Shown here: piece by piece, positions 32,768 through 40,327 of the stretch
Position numbering within the stretch: the stretch's first letter is position 1
Layout of the letters: each line of letters begins with the position of its first letter
Assembly: GCF_008312835.1 (NCBI RefSeq)
Contig: NZ_VSKS01000003.1
Location: forward strand, 372,001-436,000
Direction: 5' to 3'
From: Streptomyces marokkonensis
GTDB taxonomy: Bacteria > Actinomycetota > Actinomycetes > Streptomycetales > Streptomycetaceae
DNA length: 64,000 bases
The notes under the pieces: model-generated
What the model saw: the letters and a program-made list of their open reading frames with translations, nothing else
Databases searched by the model: none
Told to the model about the DNA's origin: nothing
Made by a program: the position numbers and the translations under genes

Positions 32768-33988
32768 TCAAGCGGTGTTGGGGAAGGCGGTCTCCTCGTC
32801 GTAGGGGATGTGGTGGGTGAGGCAGTGGTGCAGGCATCCGAGTAGGCGGTTGAAGAGGTTGCGTTGGGCTGCGACGTGTCGGTCTTCGGCTGTGCGGCGG
32901 CGGTCGTAGTGGGCTCGTGCTCCGGGGGATGCGGTGAGGGCGGCGAAGGCCCAGATGTAGCCGGCCGAGGCGAGACGCTGGTTCTTGATGTGCCTGGCCA
33001 GGACGGTGGTCTTGCGTCCGGAGGATCTGGTGATGGGGGCGGATCCGGCGTAGGCCTTCAGGGCGCGTGGGCTGGTGAAGCGGGTGTGGTCGTCGCCGAG
33101 TTCGGCCAGGACGCGGGCTCCGGTCAGAGCGCCAAGGCCCGGGAAGCTGGTGATGATCTCAGCGTCCTCATGGGTGGCGAACGCCGTGGTGGTGGCTGCT
33201 TCCAGGTCGTCGGCGCTGGCGCAGGCCGCGTCGAATTGCTTCAGCAGAGCCAGCGTCTTGGTGCCCATGGCCTGCTCGATCAGGGGTGGTTGATGCATTT
33301 GTGGTTCGCGGAGCAGGGCATGGAGACGTTCGACTTCTCCGGTGATCTCGCGTTGGCGTCCGGCCTTCTTCAGGATCGCTCGCAACTGCGGGCGGGTGAG
33401 CTGGGCGGCCTGGGTGGGGGTGGGGGCTGCGGCGAGCAGGGTGCGGGTGACGGGTGAGGCGAGGCCTTCGCGGAAGTGGCGGAAGACGGGTAGGAAGCCG
33501 GGGAAGTACTCGCGCAGGTGGGAGCGCAGCCGGTTACCGGTTTGGACGCGGTCCCAGACGGCGTCCTGGTGGGCTCGGGCCAGGACGGTGATGGCCTGGG
33601 CGAGGTGGCTGTTCGCGGGCAGGGGGCGGTGTTCGGCGGGGTCGGTGCGCAAGATGTGGGCCAGGACCTTGGCGTCGAGGTGGTCGGACTTCTTGCGGCT
33701 GAGGGCGTAGCGGTCGCGGTAGCGGGCCGCGGTGAGCGGGTTGATCACGTAGATGGGTCTGCCGGTGGCGCGTAAGCAGGCGACGAGGAGTCCGTGGGAG
33801 GTTTCGATGGCGACCGGGATCGGGTGATCTGGGCTGTCGCCGTGCTGGGCCAGCAGCTGCAGGAGCTGGTTCAGGCCCTACGGGGTGTCGTCGATGCGGA
33901 GCTTGTCCAGGAGGGTGCCGGCCTCGTCGAGCAGTGCGATGTCGTGGTGGTCGGTGGCCCAGTCGATGCCGCAGAACACGCTGGTCAT
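32768..33988 (-). pseudogene. IS110-family transposase with in-frame stop (element 2)
   Basis: From ATG 33988 the frame reads MTSVFCGIDWATDHHDIALL (first DEDD Asp) and then hits TAG at 33878-33880 after LLDKLRIDDTP. Behind it the same frame continues without break: VAIETSHGLLVACLRATGRP, SRKKSDHLDAKVLAHILRTD, SFPGLGALTGARVLAELGDD, FTSPRALKAYAGSAPITRSS and the end. The C-terminal Ser (GSAP) is present. The sequence is distant from element 1, so they are two different IS110-family insertions. A single nonsense change inactivates it unless translation restarts. Confidence 0.88.
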
Positions 33989-34548
33989 AGGGGTGTCCTC
34001 GGGTGGGTGGCGGTGGTGTGAGGGTCGTCGCCGTGGCGGGGTTGCGCGTCTCCCTAATGGCAGGGCTCGGGGCCCGTCATCCGATTAGCCGTTCGCAATC
34101 CCAGCGGTCGCCAGGGGTCTCGGTCAGCTGCGGAACTGGGGCGTTCGCCGAGCGGTGAGAGGTGTTCCCTGGCGGCGGCTTGGACCACGAGAGTCCACGA
34201 TGCCGCTGATTGTGTGCGAGCGGGGGTGGTGGGGCCGGTCCGCGCGGGACGAAGGCATGAGCGCGGGCCGGCCCCACCACCCCCGGCGCTGCTTCACTGG
34301 GCGGGCAGGCATGTGAGGGCCGGCTCTGTCTTGAGAGGTCAGGCCTCAGGAGCGGCTACGGATCACCACATGCCGACCCGCCCAAAGACCCCGGACGGAA
34401 AACCGCCCAGCGTCTTACCGCGCCATTAGGAGCGCAGGCCCGGCCGGGGGCCGGGTCGCGTGCGGGGAGCGGAGCGAGCCGCCTTGAACCCGTAAAAAAG
34501 GTTGTTACTCAGCGGGTAGTTGCGCTTGGCGATCTTGGGAGCATCAGG
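33989..34548. other. Non-coding stretch upstream of element 2 transposase
   Basis: 560 bases without a supported gene. It should include the left end of IS110 element 2. CCTAATGG at about 34054 and CCATTAGG at about 34425 form a distant inverted pair. The main structure is the hairpin at 34222-34284. Confidence 0.45.
34222..34284. repeat. Very stable GC-rich hairpin
   Basis: Perfect 17-bp arms GGGGGTGGTGGGGCCGG (34222-34238) and CCGGCCCCACCACCCCC (34268-34284), extended inside by CCGCGC/GCGCGG, with a loop of about 15 nt. No T-run follows, so a simple terminator is unlikely. It may belong to the IS element's end or encode a structured RNA. Confidence 0.6.
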
Positions 34549-35328
34549 TCAGAACGGCGGTTCTTCGGTGAAGCCTTCGCTCGGGCCTGCACGCCACGGG
34601 GAGCTGTCCGGCGACATGTCGGTGTCGCAGAAGAGGAAGGCGTTCAGCTGGCCTTCGATGCCTGAGGAGTCCTCGCCCCAAGCGTCGAGGGCATCGATGG
34701 CCCGCTCACGGTGCTGCCACAACTCATTGGTGCCGAGTACCTGACGGACCAAAGGGGCCAGTGTTGCTCGGTGGTGAAGCAGCAGGGGATCGTCCAGAAG
34801 TGGGATGCATGCTGCGATCGCTGCTTCGCGTACGTGGCGGTCGTCGTCATCGGCGTACGTGAAGGCGGCCGTGAACAGCAGCGGTCGGATCCTTCGTATG
34901 GCGATGGCTGGCGGATAGCTGTCGAGAGAGAGCCCGTTTCGTCGACGGACGGCATCGGATGCGTCCGTGACCTCGTTGGCAACCGAAGCGATCCAAGCCA
35001 GTAGTTCGGCGCGCATGTTGCCGGGGAAGTCCTGACGACTCTTCTCGACCGTGTGCGTCGTTCTCAGGTCGGGCAGGATCGCGGCCACGTACAGGGCTGT
35101 GGGGGCTGTCGCCTCGTAGAGCGTGTTCTGGTGGTGCAGGACGCCGTGGAGATCGTCCAGCGCCTTGGTTCTCACGGCCTGGTCCGGATCCAGGAGCGCG
35201 ACCAGTATTCCGGGTGCGTCCGCGGCAGACCCGTAGGCATGCTCCAACCTCGCCCAGTCGGTTCGGGTGAGTGTTTCCTGCGGATCAGGAAGACTCGCGA
35301 GAAGCGGTGGCTCGTCGGCGCCCCTCAT
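34549..35328 (-). CDS. HEAT-like repeat protein, partner of DUF1152 protein
   Basis: A 259-residue helical protein. ATG 35328 was chosen because it forms an ATGA overlap with the upstream stop. Repeating helix pairs are seen: GILVALLDPDQAVRTKALDD with LHGVLHHQNTLYEATAPTAL, then RRIRPLLFTAAFTYADDDDR with HVREAAIAACIPLLDD, and APLVRQVLGTNELWQHRERA. These resemble HEAT/Armadillo-type scaffolds as found in some Streptomyces accessory proteins. It is acidic at the C-terminus and probably interacts with the co-expressed DUF1152 protein; function unknown. Confidence 0.65.
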   Translation of the reverse strand: MRGADEPPLLASLPDPQETLTRTDWARLEHAYGSAADAPGILVALLDPDQAVRTKALDDLHGVLHHQNTLYEATAPTALYVAAILPDLRTTHTVEKSRQDFPGNMRAELLAWIASVANEVTDASDAVRRRNGLSLDSYPPAIAIRRIRPLLFTAAFTYADDDDRHVREAAIAACIPLLDDPLLLHHRATLAPLVRQVLGTNELWQHRERAIDALDAWGEDSSGIEGQLNAFLFCDTDMSPDSSPWRAGPSEGFTEEPPF

Positions 35329-36410
35329 GCGATTCGCCATACGGGTGCCGCGTACTGCTCCGGTCGGCTCTCGATGAGAAGCCGGCGCAGGTCATCGCGC
35401 TGTGAGCCGTTGAGGTTCAGGACCTCTGCGAGGTGGCGGAACGTCGTGTGAGTGACTCCGCGGCTTCGGGCCTCCGCCTCGAACTGGGCGAGTTGGGGGA
35501 GCACCGACTCGGCGTCGAGCTTCGCCGGGCGCTGTTCCTTCAGCCAGAGGGCCTTGTTGCGCTCGTAGTCGATTTCGGAGAAGCCGCAGATCTCACGGCT
35601 CAGTGCCTCCGCCTCGTCCAGGGTGGTGGTCGACATGAGGGCGCGGGACAGCTCGTTGCGGCTGACTGCCTCGTCCAGGTCGACCTCGTGGAGCGTCGGG
35701 CTCTCGTCGGTGAGGGGGACGGGCAGGCCGGCGTCTCGGACTTCGCAGGTGCCGCGTATGCCTCGGGCTGCCGCTGCGAGCATGCCGGTGGCCTCTGAGG
35801 GGTGCCACTCCAGGACCTGGCTGATCGGTTCCGTGTCCGTGGCGGTGAAGGTGTGGACGAGGGGACCGAGTATGCCTCGCAGGTCCTCGTGCGACAGCTC
35901 GCCATCCAGGCCTGGACCTGCGACCAATAGGCGAACGGGGGCGTCGACCTGGCAGCACGCCGCCAGCGTCAGGGAGTCGGCGAGCGGGCTCTTCAGCGTC
36001 GGTTCGTCGCCTCGGGCCAGTACGTCGCCGCCGATGTCGAGGAGATCGATCGACGTCGGCCTGAGGTGGGTGACCAGGTCTTCGAGTTGGCGCGTGATGC
36101 CCTCGGCGCCGTGCCGCGGGTCGATCAGTGCGATGGTGTGCGGGAGTTCCGCCGCGAGTCGGGGGAGGGTGGAACCTGCCGGTGCGATGGGGCGGGCCTG
36201 CGCCGGCACTTTCCGGACGGCCGGGGTGAGCGGTTCGAGGCCGGTGAAGTCGTCGGTTCCTCGGGGGCCCGGTACCGGGTCGATCAGCAAGCGGTCCCAC
36301 GCGTACGTGAGGATCACCGCCTGGTCGCCGTCCCCGTACAGGGCGGCGTGAAGCATTGCGGCGGCGACAGCGTCGCCCCCTCCTCCTGCTGCGACGATCA
36401 ACCGCGTCAT
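35325..36410 (-). CDS. DUF1152 domain protein
   Basis: A 361-residue protein opening TRLIVAAGGGGDAVAAAMLH, a glycine-rich loop characteristic of DUF1152 proteins, followed by VILTYAWDRLLIDPVPGPRG and IDLLDIGGDVLARGDEPTLK with conserved acidic residues. The Gly-rich start with alternating strands and helices suggests nucleotide binding, but no biochemical role is known to me. The C-terminal part (TFRHLAEVLNLNGSQRDDLR) looks like an added helical module. It is divergent from a GntR regulator with operator-like repeats between them, so it may be under that regulator's control. Confidence 0.75.
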   Translation of the reverse strand: MTRLIVAAGGGGDAVAAAMLHAALYGDGDQAVILTYAWDRLLIDPVPGPRGTDDFTGLEPLTPAVRKVPAQARPIAPAGSTLPRLAAELPHTIALIDPRHGAEGITRQLEDLVTHLRPTSIDLLDIGGDVLARGDEPTLKSPLADSLTLAACCQVDAPVRLLVAGPGLDGELSHEDLRGILGPLVHTFTATDTEPISQVLEWHPSEATGMLAAAARGIRGTCEVRDAGLPVPLTDESPTLHEVDLDEAVSRNELSRALMSTTTLDEAEALSREICGFSEIDYERNKALWLKEQRPAKLDAESVLPQLAQFEAEARSRGVTHTTFRHLAEVLNLNGSQRDDLRRLLIESRPEQYAAPVWRIA

Positions 36411-36453
36411 GGGCCCAAGACTACGGGCTGGGCCCTTGACCGGTCGCCCTATA

Positions 36454-36474
36454 GTGGCCAGAGGCTATAGCCAC
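36454..36474. promoter_or_regulatory. Operator-like inverted repeat before GntR gene 36492
   Basis: GTGGC at 36454-36458 and GCCAC at 36470-36474 form an inverted pair, within CTATAGTGGC...GCTATAGCCAC, in the 81-nt divergent gap. The same half-sites recur in front of the 37329 operon. Confidence 0.6.
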
Positions 36475-36491
36475 TTGGACGAGGAGGGGGC

Positions 36492-37232
36492 ATGCCCCAG
36501 ATCGAGGAAGCTCAGCCGAAGTATCTCCAGATCGCGCACTTCATCCGCGACCAGATCCTTCGGGGCGACCTGCGGCCCGGGGACGAGGTTCCCTCGGAAC
36601 GGCAGCTGGCGGCTGACTGGAACGTGTCCCGGCCGACTGCGGCACGGTCGCTGGAGGCCCTGAGCCATCAAGGGCTCGTCGAGAAGCGGCAGGGGTCCGG
36701 CACGTACGTGCGGAGCCTCGAAGTGAACCGGCGGGCGCGAGAGTTGTACGGGCGGGCCCGGCAGACCGGCAAGATCTACACGCCCGGCGAGTACGCGGTG
36801 ATCAGGTCGGCCGGATGGCTGGATGCGCCGGACCACGTCGCTATGGCGTTGGGCCTGGTGAAGGACCGCCGTGCCGTGCACCGCCGGCGGGTCACCAACA
36901 ACCAGGACGGGCCCATCACGCTGTCCACTTCATGGTTCGCGCCGGACGTCGGGCGGAAGGCGCCCAAGCTGTTGGAGCCGGAGCGGATCCAGCAGGGCAC
37001 CCTGATGTACGTCGAGAACATGACGGGACGGCAGGGGAGTTACGCCGAAGACCGCATGTGCGCCCGGCAGGCGACCGAGGAGGAGGCGGCAGACCTCCAG
37101 CTTGATCAGGGGTCGGCCGTGCTGATCGTGCATCACGTCGTCTTCGACCTCCAGGACCGGCCGTTGGAGTTCGCCGAAGCCACCTACCCGCCGCAGCGCT
37201 GGGCGTTCGAACAGGGATACCCGCTCACCTGA
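36492..37232 (+). CDS. GntR/HutC-family regulator (AICE type)
   Basis: A 246-residue regulator starting MPQIEEAQPKYLQIAHFIRD with GAGGAGGGGG upstream. Winged helix: GDEVPSERQLAADWNVSRPT, SLEALSHQGLVEKRQGSGTY; UTRA domain: ITLSTSWFAPDVGRKAPKLL and ATEEEAADLQLDQGSAVLIV. Similar proteins repress transfer genes of integrative elements. Sites with GTGGC-TAA-x-GCCAC occur on both sides of its gene (36454-36474 and 37270-37309), so it likely controls itself, the divergent DUF1152 operon and the following CxxCxGxG/ATPase genes. Confidence 0.87.
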   Translation: MPQIEEAQPKYLQIAHFIRDQILRGDLRPGDEVPSERQLAADWNVSRPTAARSLEALSHQGLVEKRQGSGTYVRSLEVNRRARELYGRARQTGKIYTPGEYAVIRSAGWLDAPDHVAMALGLVKDRRAVHRRRVTNNQDGPITLSTSWFAPDVGRKAPKLLEPERIQQGTLMYVENMTGRQGSYAEDRMCARQATEEEAADLQLDQGSAVLIVHHVVFDLQDRPLEFAEATYPPQRWAFEQGYPLT

Positions 37233-37269
37233 CAGAGCGTCACTTCGGGGAACCGCTTGCGCGCCCCAA

Positions 37270-37309
37270 GTGGCTAATGCCACCATCCAGTAAGTGGCTA
37301 AGGCCACTT
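37270..37309. promoter_or_regulatory. Two palindromic operators before gene 37329
   Basis: GTGGCTAATGCCAC at 37270-37283 and AAGTGGCTAAGGCCACTT at 37292-37309. Their half-sites match those before the GntR gene at 36492. They lie 20-60 nt upstream of the GTG start at 37329, a good position for repression. Confidence 0.75.
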
Positions 37310-37328
37310 GATGGGAAGGGGGCACGGA

Positions 37329-37502
37329 GTGACGAGTCAGCAGCGGCGTCAGGGAGCGCACTTACCTTGCCGGGGTTGCCGGGGACGGGGCTGGAAGCGT
37401 GTCAGCTCGCGTACGTCCCTGGCGCTCGCCGCCACTGCCGACCGCGCCCGCGCCACATCTAAGCGGCGCTGCCTCGACTGCGACGGCAGCGGCAAGGAGT
37501 GA
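37329..37502 (+). CDS. Small two-zinc-knuckle-like protein (DnaJ-type CxxCxGxG motifs)
   Basis: A 57-residue protein from GTG 37329 (GGGGGCACGG upstream). It contains CRGCRGRGWKRVSS near the middle and ends CLDCDGSGKE, two C-x-x-C-x-G-x-G motifs as in the zinc-binding domain of DnaJ. Two such motifs can build one zinc site. The rest is basic. It might be an element-encoded protein-binding module. The next gene starts 6 nt after its stop, and two GntR operators lie upstream. Confidence 0.6.
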   Translation: MTSQQRRQGAHLPCRGCRGRGWKRVSSRTSLALAATADRARATSKRRCLDCDGSGKE

Positions 37503-37508
37503 GGGCGG

Positions 37509-37946
37509 ATGGCGTACACGATCGACCGCTACCCCTGCGAGGAGTCACCGCGTCTCGGTGCGATGACCCTGCAGCCGACCCCGGAGTCCGTACCCCGGGC
37601 CCGGCGATGGTTTCGCAAGTTCATCGCCCCATACAACCCGGCATGCTCGGTCGACGACTGCGTGTTGATGATCTCGGAACTGGTCACCAATGCCATCCGG
37701 TATGGACGGGCGGATGAACCGTGGCTCGTGCGGGTGGAGTGGTTCCGTGAGGAGACCTCGCTTCGGGTCGACGTCCACAACCCCGGCTTTCCCGCGGGCG
37801 TGAGGCTTCGGCGTCCGGACGCCAACGACGCGCACGGGCGCGGGCTGCTTCTCGTCGACTCGATCGCCGCGTCGTGGCACTCCGGGCCCAGTCGCTTCGG
37901 TGGGACGGTGGTCTCCTTCGTGGTCGCCGATGCCTGGCCGTCGTGA
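37509..37946 (+). CDS. RsbW-like ATP-binding (anti-sigma-type) protein
   Basis: A 145-residue GHKL ATPase-fold protein. N-box LMISELVTNAIRYG, then RVDVHNPGFPAGVRLRRPD, and the G-box-like HGRGLLLVDSIAASWHSGPS with FGGTVVSFVVADAW at the end. Streptomyces has many such stand-alone ATPases; RsbW/SpoIIAB relatives bind sigma factors or anti-anti-sigma proteins. The target is unknown. It follows a 57-residue CxxCxGxG protein in the same unit, under GntR operators. ATG 37509 has GAGGGCGG before it. Confidence 0.85.
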   Translation: MAYTIDRYPCEESPRLGAMTLQPTPESVPRARRWFRKFIAPYNPACSVDDCVLMISELVTNAIRYGRADEPWLVRVEWFREETSLRVDVHNPGFPAGVRLRRPDANDAHGRGLLLVDSIAASWHSGPSRFGGTVVSFVVADAWPS

Positions 37947-37998
37947 GGAGGGGAACATCTTCCGTCGGTACTGCGCCGGCGGATTCGTCGCTAGTCTG

Positions 37999-38012
37999 GT
38001 TGACCAGTTGAC
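37999..38012. promoter_or_regulatory. Operator-like repeat before GntR gene 38042
   Basis: GTTGACCAGTTGAC, two GTTGAC half-sites in the same direction, 30 nt upstream of the start. Related half-sites lie at 39285-39339 upstream of the SCO3933-like gene. Confidence 0.55.
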
Positions 38013-38041
38013 TTAGCCAATCTCGACAGGCGGCGGCGTTC

Positions 38042-38770
38042 ATGGCGTATGAAGTGGAGGCACCGAAGTATGTCCGCCTCGCTCAGACCATTCAGCAGCG
38101 CATCGAGGACGGCACGTATCCGCCCGGCACCCGCGTGCCCAGTGAGAACCAACTGGTGCAGTCCTTCGGGATGTCCCGCCCGACCGTCGTCCGGGCGCTG
38201 GAGCTGCTGAAGCGTGACGGCTGGCTCGAATCCCGGCAGGGGTACGGCACGATCGTGCGCGGGCGTCCGGCGGGGGTCGATCAGAAAGACCGCCGGGGGA
38301 GTGAAGCGCTCGCGCGTGACGAGTCCCGGACCGCGGGGCGGCTCGTCGAAGTCGGCCGGGTCTCCATTCCGGCGCGCGTCGCCTCCGCGCTCGGGCTGCC
38401 GAAGCGGGCGAAGGTCCTCATGCGCCGGTTCCTGGTCGAGGAGGACGGCGAACCCGTCGAGCTGGTCTCCTCCTACTTCCCCGCCGGCCTGGTCGACGGC
38501 ACCGAGCTGGAGAGCGCCGACCCCTTGAGCGGCGGTACCCGTGCTCACCTCGAGTCGCGGAAGAAGGTCCGCTTCGACCACGTGACGGAACGGGTCTCGG
38601 CTCGACTGCCTGAACGCGAGGAAGCGGAGCTTCTGGAGCTTCCGGAGGGTGTGCCCGTGCTCAGCGTCCTGGTCGTCGCGTGCGACGCCTCCGGGCAGGT
38701 GCTGCAAGTCTCTGACGTGCTGCTGCCAGCCGATCGGCAGGAACTCGAAGACACGTACCGACTCAGCTGA
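38042..38770 (+). CDS. GntR/HutC-family regulator, KorSA-like
   Basis: A 242-residue regulator starting MAYEVEAPKYVRLAQTIQQR. Winged helix: GTRVPSENQLVQSFGMSRPT, ALELLKRDGWLESRQGYGTI; UTRA part: VELVSSYFPAGLVDGTELES and LPEREEAELLELPEGVPVLS. This is the fourth such regulator within 14 kb. Its probable sites carry TTGAC/GTCAA half-sites and lie before its own gene and before the SCO3933/tra unit at 39.3 kb, matching the role of KorSA in holding down transfer genes of pSAM2-like elements. Confidence 0.87.
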   Translation: MAYEVEAPKYVRLAQTIQQRIEDGTYPPGTRVPSENQLVQSFGMSRPTVVRALELLKRDGWLESRQGYGTIVRGRPAGVDQKDRRGSEALARDESRTAGRLVEVGRVSIPARVASALGLPKRAKVLMRRFLVEEDGEPVELVSSYFPAGLVDGTELESADPLSGGTRAHLESRKKVRFDHVTERVSARLPEREEAELLELPEGVPVLSVLVVACDASGQVLQVSDVLLPADRQELEDTYRLS

Positions 38771-38796
38771 ACCCGATGGCGCTGCCGTGGCCGGCC

Positions 38797-39207
38797 TCAA
38801 GCGCGATGGCTGGCGAGCCGGTAGATCAGGTACGTGAAGCCGAGGATGACGTCGACCGCTGCCCACAAGCCGATGACGAGTCCCACGCCGATGGTGGTTC
38901 CGACGTCGTTCGCGTCCTCGCACAGCTTCAGGCCGTCGCCTGTCAGGCTCCGGCACTCATCGGGTGTACCGCTGCCACTCGCGGCACCCGCTATCACCCA
39001 GATTAAGAACAAGATTTGGACGGCCAGAAAGAACCACAGGAAGACTCGACGGCGCTTCTTCGGCTTGGGAGTTGTCCCGTCCTGTTGGTGGCCGTTTGGC
39101 GGAGGCCCCTGCGGCGGCGCCGACCAGGCGTCCGGCGGTGGGGTTCGTCCTTGCGAGTTGCGTGGACCCCATGACTGCGGTTCTTGAGCGCGGTCTCGTT
39201 TGCCCAT
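38797..39207 (-). CDS. Small two-helix membrane protein
   Basis: A 136-residue protein from ATG 39207 (AAGGAGGGCG upstream). A Pro/Gln-rich N-terminus is followed by a basic KPKKRRR and a first helix VFLWFFLAVQILFLIWVIAG, a loop with two cysteines (ECRSLTGDGLKLCED) and a second helix VGLVIGLWAAVDVILGFTYL. Such proteins are widespread in Streptomyces accessory DNA. The two outer cysteines may form a disulfide. Function unknown. Confidence 0.7.
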   Translation of the reverse strand: MGKRDRAQEPQSWGPRNSQGRTPPPDAWSAPPQGPPPNGHQQDGTTPKPKKRRRVFLWFFLAVQILFLIWVIAGAASGSGTPDECRSLTGDGLKLCEDANDVGTTIGVGLVIGLWAAVDVILGFTYLIYRLASHRA

Positions 39208-39284
39208 GTCGCGCCCTCCTTGCTGCTGGCTTCATGGTGCGCTTGCCGCGCCGGTCGCGCTCGGCGGCGACCATCGAAAGCGGC

Positions 39285-39339
39285 TTGACAAGTCAACTTG
39301 GCATCCCTAACTCCGGGCTTGCCCAGTCAACTTGTCAGG
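39285..39339. promoter_or_regulatory. Operators before the SCO3933-like/tra unit
   Basis: Palindrome TTGACAAGTCAA at 39285-39296 and AGTCAACTTGTCAGG at 39325-39339. Both carry the GTCAA/TTGAC half-sites seen before the GntR gene at 38042. Confidence 0.65.
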
Positions 39340-39372
39340 TGCGAGTTGATCGACTCAGAAGGAGCAACCTCT

Positions 39373-39723
39373 GTGCGTGTGATCCGCGTTGACGCCTCGA
39401 CCGCCACGATCCTGCTCACCGAAGCGCCGGCGCCGAAGGTGCGCGACCGGCAGACCGGCGAGATCGCCAAGGACGCCGTGAGCGGTGAGGCGCTGATGAC
39501 CATCGGCGTCGTCTACATCGACGAGGGTGAGTCGTCGCTGATCCAGGTCACCATCCCCGAGAGCGGTGTGACGGACGGCCTGACCGTCGGCGCCCCGGTC
39601 TCCCTCCCCGGCCTCGTCGCCCGGCCCTGGCAGAGCGTGTTCAACGGGCGGGAGCGGCACGGCATCGCCTACCGCGCCACGGCCGTCATGCCCGGCGCGT
39701 TACAGATGGCTCAGGCGGGCTGA
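39373..39723 (+). CDS. SCO3933-family element regulatory protein
   Basis: A 116-residue protein from GTG 39373 (AAGGAG 8 nt upstream): RVIRVDASTATILLTEAPAP, VRDRQTGEIAKDAVSGEALM, ITVTIPESG-like IQVTIPESGVTDGLTVGAPV and ARPWQSVFNGRERHGIAYRA. These are hallmarks of the SCO3933-type regulatory proteins encoded just before traSA in Streptomyces AICEs, with a likely OB-like fold. Here the downstream tra gene survives only as a stub. The two upstream operators suggest control by the GntR protein at 38042. Confidence 0.82.
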   Translation: MRVIRVDASTATILLTEAPAPKVRDRQTGEIAKDAVSGEALMTIGVVYIDEGESSLIQVTIPESGVTDGLTVGAPVSLPGLVARPWQSVFNGRERHGIAYRATAVMPGALQMAQAG

Positions 39724-39728
39724 TCGAC

Positions 39729-39868
39729 GTGACCGACCTGGTGACGTTGGCCGAGCTGGGCGGACCGCTCGCTGCGATAGGCGGCGCGGCCTACGCCCGG
39801 CACGCCCACCCGGCGGCGTACTGGTCCACGGTCGGGCTGCCGCTCTCGGTGGCCCGGCTGCTGGCTGA
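39729..39868 (+). pseudogene. FtsK/TraSA-type transfer protein, N-terminal stub
   Basis: From GTG 39729 about 46 residues match the start of TraSA-like DNA translocases of pSAM2-type elements: LVTLAELGGPLAAIGGAAYA, then RHAHPAAYWSTVGLPLSVAR. At about 39868 the text jumps, in another frame, into an integrase C-terminus. The ATPase domain with Walker motifs is entirely missing. The junction reads as a large internal deletion from tra to int. Confidence 0.75.
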
Positions 39869-40248
39869 GGCGACACCTCGACTGGTTCGCCGAGAAGGGC
39901 CCGGACGGGTTGGTCTTCGTGGGGGAGAAGGGCGCGGCCTTCCGGCGTACGACCTTCGGGCGGAAGTGGCGGCGGGCCCGTGAGGTCGCCGGTCTCCCGG
40001 ACGGCTTCCGCTTCTACGACCTCCGTCACACCGGACACACCCTGTCCACCCGCTCGGGCGCCACCCTCCGGGACACGATGGTGCGCGCCGGCCAGTCCTC
40101 CGAGAAGGCGGCGCTGATCTACCAACACTCCGACGAGGAACGGCAGCGGGAGGTCGCCGCCGGACTGGACGACCTCGTACGCGCCGAGCGTGCGAAGCAC
40201 CACACCGACGACCGTGCGCACCACAGGGAGGAGCCGTCGGCGGGCTAA
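39869..40248 (+). pseudogene. Tyrosine recombinase (AICE integrase), C-terminal remnant 3
   Basis: Beginning with HLDWFAEKGPDGLVFVGEKG and continuing FRRTTFGRKWRRAREVAGLP, FRFYDLRHTGHTLSTRSGAT and KAALIYQHSDEERQREVAAG to the stop at 40246-40248. It closely matches remnant 1 (21.66-22.0 kb) over its whole length. N-terminal domain and first catalytic Arg are absent. The remnant is followed by a terminator and the intact tRNA-Gly gene, the native attB/attP position of the family. Confidence 0.87.
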
Positions 40249-40294
40249 TGGTGCGGTTGTGGTGCGGCACCCGCTCACCGGTCCGGACAACAAA

Positions 40295-40322
40295 GAACCC
40301 CCGGGTCAATGACCTGGGGGTT
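40295..40322 (+). terminator. Terminator after integrase remnant 3
   Basis: Arms AACCCCCGGGTCA and TGACCTGGGGGTT, one G-T wobble, then TTT. Confidence 0.75.
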
Positions 40323-40327
40323 TCGCA

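Noticed and set aside
33989-34548. Retron or group II intron RNA in the structured gap
   Set aside because: No reverse transcriptase gene is nearby and no domain V-like element is seen; IS110 end sequence explains the position better.
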